64,000 nt of DNA from Hoplostethus atlanticus. Lineage: Eukaryota > Chordata > Actinopteri > Trachichthyiformes > Trachichthyidae. Each line of letters begins with the position of its first letter. The stretch's first letter is position 1. Made by a program: the position numbers and the translations under genes. The notes beneath the pieces are model-generated. The model was not told the DNA's origin. It did not search any database and was given only the letters and a program-made list of their open reading frames with translations. The stretch is taken from positions 3,481,001 to 3,545,000 of the forward strand of contig JAXDDX010000035.1 of the NCBI GenBank assembly GCA_034670405.1. The letters are read 5' to 3'. Positions 38,975 to 50,259 of the stretch are shown one piece after another.

Positions 38975-40075
38975 ATCATCACCCATGCAGTCTGTGTTAA
39001 CATTCCTGGGGAAATTCACTCCCTGTTCTCAACCATACTCCCCTAAACCGCCACCGAGGGGGTTCATTATTCTCACTTTACTTCTCTGCTAATTATCATT
39101 ATCATTACGGGGGGATAATTACCCTTTCACTGCCTAACACCCATGTAGGCTGCTCAGCTCAGAGTCACACACAAGGTTATCAATAGCTGCACAAATGCAG
39201 TCTCATCTGCCTAATTATACGATTTGGGCTTTGTGATAACTGAATAGGATGTGGAATCTACTATTATGCCTTGTGCATATTGGTGAGACGCTGAGATTCG
39301 GCAGAAGCTCCTGAAATAAACCGATGCACGTGGAGCCTGTTAATTAAAAGCTATGGTTTTCTGTGGAATATAAATCAGAAGAAATCCAGGGTTATGAAAC
39401 AACTGGAAGGCTCTAAATGAACCTGCATACTGGGTAGGCACTGGTTTAACAAAATCCCACGAGGGATAGCTTGGGTTCTTCCAACATCAGATTCCTTTTT
39501 TTCTCATTACCCATAATGCATTTTACCACAAACTTTAAACCATGGAATCACAGTGGGACCATGTGATACTGGCATTCCACAAATCATATTAAGAAAAGGC
39601 AAGACTTGACCCCAGTTTGCCATTCTTTTTAATTTAGCTGTCTGCATCATCCCACTGTGATTCAGTGTTGTAGCAGAGCACCCAACCAAGAGGTTACACG
39701 AGAAAGCACATCTGTTATACATTTTAACTTTTAAACATTACATGAATTCACACTAGGGGTCTTAGAAAATGAGAATATTTTTTTTATTGTGTTTTACTGG
39801 CATCTCTTTAAGACCAAAAGTACTTTCTTTCAAAGAGCCCACAGTAATAAGAACAACCAGAGACCTGCAGTACAGTCATCGGCTGCGACTTAGAGTAAGA
39901 TTAGTAGCCGTGTTTGTCAAGGAGCCTTCTAAATCCCTCTCTGGCATTTTGGAGTTGCAGCTGACGCCTCGAACCTGATGGATGTTCTCCCCATCTGCTG
40001 CAGCTCAACACTGGAGCTCAGGACTGGAGCAGGCCTAATCAGCGGGGGAAATTCATTAGACCTGCCTCTACTGCA

Positions 40076-40195
40076 TAGGGAGAGAAGAGAGACACAGAGA
40101 GGCTGAGAGAGACGGGGGAGATGGAGAGAGAGAGAGATGAAAAGAGATAGCAGGAGACAGGGAGACATGGGGAGAAAAAGAGGCAGAGAGGGCAA
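40076..40195. repeat. Purine-rich (GA) tract
   Basis: Imperfect gagagag units run for about 120 bases with a longer clean run near 40124-40137. No coding signal. Confidence 0.75.
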
Positions 40196-41052
40196 AAACA
40201 TGAATGGTTGTATGAGTTTGTGATGGGCGGCCTGGCCGGGCTAGCGGAATGTCATTTGCTTGCCCACAGAGGACCTCCTGACAAACAGGAGACACATTCT
40301 CTCTGACCCCAATTACTAGAGGTGTTCTTTTCCACCAGCTAATCCATGGCATATAGGGTGGCCCGGCATCTATACCCCTGGAGATTTGCTTTTCCAGCCT
40401 ACCGCTTGCCCCACAAAGTCATACTGTTGAAGGCCTGTTGCCTGTCTGCTGAGTGAGATATATCTGACTTGTTATGAAGTAGCTGTGTGAATAGGTGCTA
40501 GCACTGACCCAGGTTGTTGGGCTGTACTGATTTACGGTCAAGCCAGTGATCTGAACCTTAACACATGGATTGTTTCGATGTGTCTCTGTAGTTCGCTACA
40601 GTATCTGTGTGAATGCAGACAAACGCTTGACATGGGTATGGCTTATATCTGAGTTGCACTAATAACAAGGTGACTATATACACAAATAGTCTGTATATGC
40701 TTTGTTTAAGTGATATAAATCAGGTTTCAATGAATGAATGAATGCATCATCAATAAACAAGACAAACAATCAATAAATGAATGCCTAATCATTACGACAT
40801 TAAATCAAACTTTTTACCGTGGTATATGTTGTAACTTGTTGTAAAATGAAATTCATGATCCTTGGGTCCTTGAAACCTGTTAAAAACCCATTAATAATTT
40901 CAAAGAATATGCAGGCATCATTGAGAATATTAGCATTATATTCTTCATTCTTGAAAAAACACCTTTTTGTAGTTATGTGGTTGTCATCTGACTACAGCAA
41001 ATAGATTTCTCTGGTTAATATCTGACGACGGTCTCTTTTCCTCCCTCCACAG

Positions 41053-41132
41053 AGACACTCATGGACTCCACCACAGCCACAGCGGAGCTGGGCTGGACAG
41101 TCTACCCCGTGTCAGGGACTAGCGACAACAGC
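41053..41132 (+). CDS. ephb2: EphB2 receptor tyrosine kinase, exon 2 (partial gene)
   Basis: This exon encodes the first residues of the mature ectodomain of an Eph receptor, a membrane tyrosine kinase that binds ephrins on neighbouring cells and guides axons, boundaries and cell sorting. The acceptor is cctccctccacag and the donor is agc|gtaagt. The first two bases (AG) complete a codon begun in exon 1, giving E, then TLMDSTTATAELGW, TVYPVSG and TSDNS. The string ETLMDSTTATAELGW points to EphB2; EphB1 has TRTATAELGW in that place. The exon ends in phase 0 and joins the [10 protein letters not shown] start of exon 3. Length is 80 nt. The EphB2 exon I know is 65 nt and ends at the SG codon pair, so 15 nt (TSDNS) are extra. 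Exon 1 with the signal peptide was not found. Which teleost duplicate (a or b) is undecided. Confidence 0.93.
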
Positions 41133-43740
41133 GTAAGTGACATGGTCTACTTACAGTCTACTCCCAATAATTAATGTTTAATTCAATTATTTATGTATTA
41201 TTTAACTAATAATATAATTTATTTTTATGACATTTTCAATGTCATAGCACAATTGAAAGTTTAAAAGTTGGTGGTCCTCCCTTTTGTTAGATTTAAAAGC
41301 ACCGGCTAATGTGTAAATTTGCTCAGTCCCCCGTGATAGATGTATTTCTGTTGTGCCAGTGTTTTGGTTTCTCACTTCAAGGTTAAAGATCAATGAATGA
41401 GCCCGCCTTCTCCCCAGAGTGAGCCAAATCTTTCCCAAAAAAAAAGAAAAAGAAAAACTGTAAAGCTAGGAAGGAATAATACGTTCTAAAAAGGAGAAAA
41501 ATACTAATCTAAATTTAACAATGTGAGATTCTTGGCTCAAAAACTACAGTAGTAGATACTTGAAAAACTATACTTTGCATTTTTTGTCGAGTGCAGTTTA
41601 TGAAGTGTTTCTAGATACTGACTACTTTAACTTGTCAGATATCTACAGAGCTCTTGCAGAAATTATTTTTTCTCAGCCTGTTGGAATATTTACAAGCTCC
41701 ATGCTTGGTTGGATATTCCTTTGATTAATGATCCCACTTTTGGGATCAGTTCTGACCTGATCTGCCCCTGTTGCTCCATGACAAACATTTACAGTATGAA
41801 TGTCATTCTGAACAGTCATAAACTTATAGCTAAATACTAAATACTTGTGTTGTATGGGCTCCAATGGTGTTTGATGCATTTCCACATACTGTGCCAGGGC
41901 ATTGGTTCCTTCTAGCCACATGCAAGCCAAGCCCACTTCAAGCCAGCCAAAACCAGAGTCTCAGTCTCCTTCACTTCTTTCCCCACCACAAGATTCAGAC
42001 TTCTTAGAATGGGTCCAAAAGAGAGAAAAAATGTTGTAGACTTATTTGCTGGTGCATTTCAAAAAACCACTCTTGATTTTATTCAATTATTTATGCTTCT
42101 GTGGTTTGCATTCAAGCTGGTTTAAATTATACTCTATCATGCTGTGTGTCTTTAAGCACCGAAAAAGGAGAAAATGGCAGTATAGCGAGATTGTCTTCAA
42201 CAGTGCCATGATACAACTTCAAAGTTGTTCAGCAATAATTTAGTACAACTTCATCTCCCCCAACCTGAGGGCATGCTGTCTCCTCCCTGCTAATTCCTAC
42301 AATCAATACCAAAGCACAAAGAGGCCTGGTTTCTTCCTCTCTCCCCAGCTCTGGATTCAATCTAAACAGAAAAGGTTTCACCACTCACCCCCCCCCCTAA
42401 CGATGCTGGGTATCTTACAGACAGTTTACATCACATTTTCCTTTAATCTTTGCAAAATGTTAGATTTGGCAAAACAATCGCACAAGTCTTATTTAATCGG
42501 TACAAATACGTGGAAATTTCAGACGGAAAAAATCAAACACAGGATAGGTCACTGACGCAAACTCTGTTTTGCTTGGTGAAATCTACGGTTCTGGGCAGGG
42601 CAGGGTGAATTTAAGGTCTCTACATCAAAGACAAGGACCCCTCATCCAAGAGCGGTCTTTATTTCCATGCGTTGAATTTGTTTTCTCTACCATGTCAAAT
42701 GGTTTTACATTCAGTTTTACCTATAGGCTTACCTACAGCATGTGGACATGTCAGTGTGTGGAACTTTTTCCTCATGCAGCTATGGCGTGTCCCTCTCTTG
42801 GAGCGCAATAAAATGCAAACAAGTTCTTAAGCCCCTGGATTTAGTCAGGTATAGGTTGGCCTTATCAACACGGGCACCAACGTTTTACGATGATATGGCT
42901 GAGCTCGTCAAAAGCACAGTCCATTCAAAAGAGAAGAGTGAGAGAGATGGAGATAGCTTGTCCCCTATGGCCCAGAGTAACAGGTGTGGAAACAGAGCTC
43001 TCTCTCTCTCAATATAACAGCAAGAGGTGCTTTACAGAAGCTATTGTCTTACACACACATATGCATGGCTTCATGGGCTTAGCTGGAGGATCAGTAACAT
43101 TCAACACAGCACCGCACCAGCAGTTGGCTTTCACTACTCTGTATAGCGTCATGAAATATATCCTAACTTGTTATATGATACGTCGCCACACAATGTAAAT
43201 GCAAACAAGTAACAATATTACGTTTAGTCAAAATGTTATGATAGTTCCACAGCACATTCGCAGCAAAGTCGCCTAGCACATCAATTTCTTGAAATACTGA
43301 AATATAGCTCAGCTTTATAGAGCAGGGTTTTGGAAGTGATTTGCGTTAAACAACATTACATTTCAACATGTATAAATCAAGTTTTACAACCCTCCCTGTG
43401 TTCAGCCAGGCTGTTCAGCCTTTTAATTATGTAAAACATCAGCCACACAGAAGTTGTTGCTGAGCCAGACAAGAGACACATCTTTATTTTTCCCCGTAGT
43501 GACGCCTTAAATATTGAGAACCGATGTAATATTTCCCAAACTAGAATTTCTCCCTTGGCGGTTTTAGAAAGTTTGCTGTGCTGTGTAAAGTACTGAAAAT
43601 GTGGTAATGGAACAGGAGTTTCACATGCCTCACTCCATCTACACAGGGAGACCGGCACTCTCAGGACAGTAGGTTTGTCATGTAGAGCATGTATTATGTA
43701 TGTATTAAACAACAACTGAAGACATAAAATCAGAAAGAAA

Positions 43741-43830
43741 CAGTATTACAGATAAATGACTAAACACTAAAAATAATACTATAAATATAATATATAAAAT
43801 AATATATAAATATAATAAATAATTTTCACA
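43741..43830. repeat. AT-rich low-complexity block
   Basis: Repeated ataatatataaa-like units fill about 90 bases. It is simple AT-rich sequence with no other signal. Confidence 0.7.
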
Positions 43831-45597
43831 TTAAAAGCTTCCTTACTCTGGTGTAAACTAATGCTTCGATGCACACAGCGTCTTCATTAATGTTCTTGAT
43901 CTAGTGAGAATCTGTTGTTCGGGATGGAGCTGATGTATGACCAGAGCAGGGTTAAGTGGTCAGTGTTTTCTTCTCAAGTGGAGCTGAGAGACGTGTGAAC
44001 TTCGGGTCAGACCTCCTGACCCACTCGCTGCTTTGGTGAAGTACTGACAGCAGTCATTTAGAAATAGACTTATGGCCGCGGCAGCACACAGACATGCTGT
44101 GGAAAGACAACTGAGGTCTTCGGCATGGGAGGGGAACACAATGAGGTGGCGTTTGACTTAGGTTATCATTATGGGTCATAATCTGCTGTACCAGGATATA
44201 TCTGGAGTCACTTCAGGACACACAACACAGAAAAACAAGAAAAACAACACAGAAATGCAACATGCAGTGTATGAAAAAAGTTGAGGACACCAATTAGGTA
44301 CTCATTTGGAATTTCATTTGGAATGAGGTTGAGGTTGTTCGTGCATAATTGTGGACGTGTGTGGCTTCCATTGTTAACAAAGCCCTTCTGTTTCTTTACT
44401 GGTAATTTGTTGAGCAAATTTCATTGTATGGGAGTCATTGTAGATGACCACTAATTTGCTATGATTCTCAACTGAAGTCTGTAAAATTATATCATGGGAC
44501 TTACGCAAGGAAATATGCAAACATAATCCACATGCAGAATCGTGAAATGGGGGTTAAAGAGGCAATAGGAAGCATGTTTGTGTAGTTTCACATGTTATGC
44601 ATTAGGGGTGGACAATGGTAATTGAAGTTGACTGTAGCAGACAGTTCTACTTATGTCTCTGTGTGTGTGTCTCTCCTCTCTAAGGTCTCCTACGGGATTT
44701 GGCTCACTTTGCTTCTCTCTTAGTAATTGAATGCAGAGTGTGGGTGTCATTTGTCCCCTGTCCCTCTAGGAAAGGCACTCTTACTCTGACAGATTTCCCA
44801 CAACTGCAAATGGGACAACTGTGCCCCAGGAGTTTTCCACTGGGTTCTCTCTCTGAGTTTGTGTGAATTATTTATTTACTTTTGTCAGTGACTGAGCGGT
44901 ACTATGTAATGCAGCTCTCTTGATTCAGACAATGCAATGACAAGACGTGAGACATACACAATTCATGTTGTGTCAAAACAATGAAGCCTTTTAATTTTTA
45001 AGTGACCCTACATTGCCTTCACATTGCAATCAACGTGGTTGATGTGTTGCTCTATTCGGTACGAGAGGATCTAATTGCATCTTTGTAGTGGTCTGCAGCT
45101 ACAAAGTTCACATAGTACTTAGTACTGAAGTAGCAATAATCAAAAATAATTGAAAAACAAAAAAAACTTCAGCTTACCTTTGGCCCCAACGATGGATGCC
45201 GCCTTTCCCCAAGCATCGTTTTTGAGATGTTTATTCCTGTAGTCTTTCAAGTTAAAGTTGTAGAGAACTGGGAAATTTTAAATGGCTGTAATCAACTGAT
45301 CCATTTTGTACTTGCCAGGTGGAATTTTTATTTATGAAATAAAATTACATTAGTGGGGAAATATGGAAACGTGGATATCTGATTGGCTGTTGGCAGTAGA
45401 TGATACCATGGCCAACTTTTTTTCAGCCAACAAGCTTGTTGACTGTCCAGACTTTGGCCAAGTTTTCCAGGTTTCAGCTGTACAGGAAATGAATGGCCTT
45501 CCAGTGACTTGTTGATGAAGTTGCTTGCAGTTTGAACATATGATTAGAAAGAGAACTGTTATGGGTGAAAGGGTGACATGTCAATGGCCATGTATCC

Positions 45598-45698
45598 TTC
45601 AGCATGACACTGAACCCCTACCTCAACATTGTAAGTCACTCTGGATAAGTGTGTCAGCTAAATGCATTAAAAATGTAAATCTAAAATATAAATGTAGT
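45598..45698. repeat. SINE-like repeat tail
   Basis: The phrase gtaagtcactctggataagt followed by gtgtcagctaaatgcattaa and aaatgtaaat is the characteristic end of a very abundant fish repeat. Its reverse complement corresponds to the catttaaccgacac... segment at 9.76 kb. Confidence 0.65.
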
Positions 45699-45909
45699 GT
45701 TGGTCAAATCACTGAAGCCTTTAAATCTTCGAGTGTGCTCGGAGCAACTTAGCTGCAGGAGAGAATGTGTGCTTTCAGAGGAGTTGAGTAACTAGATGCT
45801 ACACAGAGGTCCAGTATGATGGACTTGTTTTCTCTTTTCAATTGGTGAATGAGGCAAAAATCTGTCTTTGGGGAATTGTCTCAGCCGTAGGGGTAGCTCT
45901 ATAATTCAG

Positions 45910-45965
45910 CCCTGACAGTGCGTTCCGCTTGGCTTTACAGATAAAGCAGAGACGCACTGTCAGGG
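45910..45965. other. Nested hairpin (14-bp and 6-bp stems)
   Basis: Outer arms ccctgacagtgcgt (45910-45923) and acgcactgtcaggg (45952-45965) are perfectly complementary. Inside, gcttta and taaagc form a second perfect 6-bp stem around the loop caga, separated from the outer stem by an asymmetric internal loop. The 56-base structure resembles a small pre-miRNA or a structured RNA in shape, but I recognise no known family. A small foldback transposon is the main alternative. Confidence 0.7.
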
Positions 45966-46324
45966 AGACTTATGGATTGCAGGTCAGCTGAACTTTTCTC
46001 TCTCCTGGAGTGGCAGAGGAGTTATTGATTCCGAACCTCATTCCCAGTGAGCATCACTTAACTGTAGCACCTCATATAACTCCAGAGGAAGAGAGGAGCA
46101 GCTGATATATAGTAGTCTCTTCCATTCCCGCCATACTCTAACCGCCACAATCTATATTCACTTCAGACAGTTTTTCTGTATTGGGGAGCATTGGTCAGTG
46201 AGTATGGCTGCTGTAGCATAATATAAATTTCAGGCTGGACACAAGGCTGGTGTGGGAAAGTAGATTATTAACAATGTATAAAGTGGTCTATCAACAATTA
46301 GAACAGGGATGAGAATCAATTTAA

Positions 46325-46440
46325 TCGGCAAGTAAAGGAATTTGTCTTGGTGACAAGGTGCAGAGGCATAGGCACATATCATACGTGGTAGAAGGGCAAC
46401 AAGACCTCACATACAATGCAAAGGGGCAGTGCAAGACATA
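46325..46440. repeat. Possible fish dispersed repeat
   Basis: The phrase aaaggaatttgtcttggtga also occurs, with little change, at 13780-13800 (acaggaatttgtcttggtgt). I associate this phrase with a common fish repeat, but the class and limits are uncertain. Confidence 0.4.
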
Positions 46441-49400
46441 TTATCAGCAGCAGACTGCATATTAGAGGATGTTTGGGTCATCCATTTGCTTTATCTAAAC
46501 AGTAGGTCTGCAGTCCCACCAGCACACCGTCAATGCTATACAGCACTCTGCTCTGTAATGTTAATGTTGTTATATAAGGGAATGATCCCCAAGGCCTGTG
46601 ACCATTTGTCATTTTGACAAAATAATTCAACATTCAACTGATAATGTTAAACATTTAAGCATTTTTTTAATACAAACAATTATACTTCTAATTATTATTG
46701 TAGAAAAATAATTCATGTATTTTGAAACAGGCCGTATTCCCCAAAACATTTCGCAATTGTGAATAATCTCCTGAGGTATTCATTGTGCCTTTGCAAAATG
46801 CAATTCCAGGAAAATGTCTTAGATCATTTTATGAATCTTATTCCATGCTACAAATAGTTGGAATTTTAAATCATTTTATTTAGTTGCTAAATGCTCTATG
46901 TATTTAGGCTGATGGCTGCTGGCGTCCCCACCCTGTCAGAGACTCAGATAAACATTTCACCTAATGTGGTGAATAGGGCCTTAGTGGAAACAGCGAGATT
47001 ACTAGTTTCCAACTTCATCTCAAGGCACCTTATCCCCTCTAACTAATCCCTCTTGACACCCACAACCACCCTTACCTCCACCTTCTCTACTTAAAACACA
47101 TGACCACCAGCACCGGCAACCGGGGGGAAAAAGCTGTGAAAATGAAGACGTTTCTTCTAATTTCACACTCCGTGCTTGATCGTTAGGCTCTTATTATGCC
47201 CCATTTGCTTCCCTCCACTGGCTCTGATGAAAGTGGGGCAAAAAAGCCGTGACAGGACAAAAAGGGGCCCTCCATCAAAACACATTTTGTTTAGGGTCTT
47301 TTTATGCTTGGCTCAACCCTCCCCCCCAAAACTGCCAACACTTTCCCCTGCAGTTTCCCCGGTCTCCCTCCCTCATTAGCAGCAACCCCCACCTGTCTCT
47401 ACATTCATTTTATCAAAGTTTGATTGTGCAATGGTTGGGGCTCAGTACTAAGGGACGTCACAGTCTGTTTTGTTGAATCGGCCCACAGCCTCCGTTGGAA
47501 CAGCTCTTCAAGGAGAAGTGGGAAGGTCAATGGCTGCTAGTGACCCAAGATAACGTCTACCTAGGTAGTCTAGAAGTGGGCCAGCCAGCAGTTTTATCCT
47601 TAAACGATGTGTCCTGACTACACAATCAATCATTGAAATGTAATTTCTGCAAACTTCTTGCTCATTATGCCTTATTATGGTTTTTGTGATGCTGTTTGTC
47701 TTCATCCTTCTTTCTATAATATCTTTGGCTCATTTGTGTTTAGCAGAGTGGTTTTATGTTGGCTCTTGAATGGTTTGGTTTGGGTGTGGGTCAACCTGAG
47801 CATCACTAGCAGTGATTAATTGGGACATGGGAATTAAGAACTAAAGCTGTTCTAATTAGTCAAAGAGTGTTTGATAGAATGCCAGTCTGTAACAAGAGGG
47901 GTGACTTTCTTCTCCCAACCCGTCAAAATCTCCATCAAAGTCCTCACTAAGTGGGCACTAATTTGGGAAATTATGTCAACTGTGAAGTGAAGAGTGAAGG
48001 GGGGAGCGAGAGGGGTAGAAGTAGCGCAGGGTGCGGCTGATGCGAAGTGGCTCTGGGGTTGAGAACACGGTTTTCCTTGGCTGAAATGCCGAGGTCAAGG
48101 TCATGACTCACTTGGTGGTTAGAATGCATGGCGTTTTTGAAGCCGAAGCCCTCGGTTTGATCCAAAGCCAAGTGGGTAGGAAAACCCGAGGAGGTTGCAT
48201 CTGTAAAAGCGAGCATTCAAATTTGTGTGCATTATGTGGATTTCATGTGGAAAAACATGCCCAGAACACTTCTATTTAAATCTGTCCTTTTGTTTTTCTT
48301 TATATCATTACCTGTGTAATATGATTATGCCAATTTTGTGTGACTTGGACTATGTTTTTTTTCCACAGTGCTTTACTGTAAACCATCTCTGTCATAGTAG
48401 TGAAGGGAGCTTTCACTATAATGTCAATAACCAATTACAGTATGTACTATGAATGTGTCTTATAAAGCTGAGATAAAAAAGTAGGACACGCTCTCACGTA
48501 AACCAGAGCCTCTCTTCTCTGGTGGAGTGATTTAATGTCACTTCTCCAGTTTCTGTAAAAGCATTACAGTATGTAAATGGTTTCCTTCTGCCTTCAACGA
48601 GAGGACAGGGAAGAGGAGGGGGTGAGCTTCAAAGCTGTCTGGCTTTGCAAAGAAGTGTTATGTTATCTTTAAAATCCCGAAACCTTAGAAAGGTTTATAC
48701 ATCCTATCTTGAATGAAATAATTTGAAAAAAATGTTGCATTATTAACCACTGAAAAGCAGTTACACATTACATTTTGAATAGATTAAATTAAAAGCGACT
48801 TGACCCCAACCATACTTCCAAGAGGAGAGTCTAACACTTGTTCTTTATACTGTATGAATCATACATCTTGGATCAAGGGCGTCCAACAGTAGCCAGGTTG
48901 GTGCCTTAAGCCAAGTTGGGTATGCAGTGACAGCCAATCCCACAACTGTCAGACAGTACGAAGTGCCAGGGAGCAGATGATGCCCTATTATATAAATTAA
49001 AATTAAAATTTCAGTCAGTAATGTTACAGCATTCATACTAGTTTTTTGTAGGCTGGATATAAGTTGCTTTTTCACTTTTCAGATTTTGAAGAAAATCCAT
49101 TTCCTGATTTTTTCGAAAGTCAATCAAACCCGTTCCTGCTATAATCTACATAATGTCGATACCATTACTGTGATGGCCTTGTCATTATACCTGCAAAATA
49201 GGTATCCACATGGGCTTCATGGTAGTTTACATTTGCAGGAAACACTCAGGACATTTGCTGTTTTGCAGTTAATTGAATTGCAATTTGTTTAATGGCTTTC
49301 GTAACCACATGCCTCATTTGCCAAACGTTCTTCACAAATGACGTGCTTAAGCCAAAATCCTTGTCAAAGTTGTCATTTATCATTATCATCATTGTCATTT

Positions 49401-49574
49401 GGCACCTATAAAGTCAGACGGTTTAGAGGATATTCTGATATTTCTGTGATGTATCATAAACTAAAACTCATTTCTATCACTCTCCAAGGTACAATTGTTA
49501 CAGATATATGTATGGTATTATATTGAACAGTAATGTGTTGACTGACTTCTTCTGTCTGTGTCCTTGGCCAACAG

Positions 49575-50259
49575 TGGGAGGAGGTGAGCGGCTATGATGA
49601 AAACATGAATACCATCCGTACTTATCAGGTCTGCAATGTGTTCGACAACAATCAGAACAACTGGGTCCGGACGAAGTACATCAGGCGCCGCGGTGCACAG
49701 CGGATCCACGTGGAGATGAAGTTCTCGGTGAGGGACTGCAGTAGCATCCCCAACGTGCCGGGCTCCTGTAAAGAGACATTTAACCTGTATTACTATGAAT
49801 CAGATTCTGACTCGGCCACCAGAACGTCCCCAGCTTGGATGGAGAACCCCTGGATCAAGGTGGACACCATCGCGGCCGACGAGAGCTTCTCCCAGGTGGA
49901 CCTGGGGGGCAGAGTAATGAAGATCAACACGGAGGTGCGGAGCTTCGGCCCGGTGTCGCGCAACGGCTTCTACCTCGCCTTCCAGGACTATGGCGGCTGC
50001 ATGTCGCTCATCGCTGTGCGTGTCTTCTACCGGAAGTGCCCCCGAATCATCACCAACGGGGCATTGTTCCAGGAGACGCTGTCGGGGGCAGAGAGCACCT
50101 CCCTGGTGGCATCGAGGGGTGTTTGTATCCCCAACGCCGAGGAGGTGGATGTGCCCATCAAGCTGTACTGCAATGGGGATGGTGAATGGATGGTACCTAT
50201 TGGGCGCTGCATGTGCAAGGCTGGGAACGAGGCTGTGGAAAACGAGACTGTGTGTAGAG
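49575..50259 (+). CDS. ephb2: EphB2 receptor tyrosine kinase, exon 3: ephrin-binding domain
   Basis: This 685-nt exon encodes 228 residues plus one base of the next codon. It carries nearly the complete ephrin ligand-binding domain and the start of the cysteine-rich region. It begins at [10 protein letters not shown] right after the acceptor ccaacag and ends CR(G) at donor gag|gtaagg. Counting W as 1, cysteines at 20 and 142 and at 55 and 65 have the spacing of the two conserved disulfides of Eph ligand-binding domains. Further cysteines at 155, 184, 199, 212, 214 and 227 belong to the following Cys-rich part. Family hallmarks are [48 protein letters not shown] and [31 protein letters not shown] and the [14 protein letters not shown] stretch fit EphB2 better than EphB1, B3 or B4. 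One N-glycosylation sequon (NET) is at residue 223. Kinase and later exons lie beyond the window. Confidence 0.97.

Larger units (their letters stand above)
25436..41052. other. Noncoding block, probable intron 1 (part 4)
   Basis: No coding exon is seen before 41053. Frames of 100-175 codons on the minus strand at 29189-30078 come from C+T-rich low-complexity sequence and have no domain. The block contains a G+C-rich patch at 25440-25770, microsatellites, SINE copies, a foldback element at 30921-31106, a MITE-like segment at about 37946-38290 and an AT-motif-rich candidate regulatory segment at 39060-39380. The sequence just before 41053 is the intron 1 polypyrimidine tract and acceptor. Confidence 0.5.
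41133..49574 (+). other. ephb2: ephb2 intron 2
   Basis: This 8.4-kb GT-AG intron joins exon 2 (phase 0) to exon 3. The donor is gtaagt and the acceptor ends ttcttctgtctgtgtccttg gccaacag. I see no further exon inside. It contains a SINE-like copy at 45598-45698, a nested hairpin at 45910-45965, a short fish repeat at about 46325-46440 and an AT-rich block at 43740-43830. Confidence 0.88.

Noticed and set aside
1-41052. Search for ephb2 exon 1 (signal peptide exon)
   Set aside because: No frame begins with a start codon and hydrophobic leader and ends in a phase-1 donor that I could support. Exon 1 probably lies upstream of the window.
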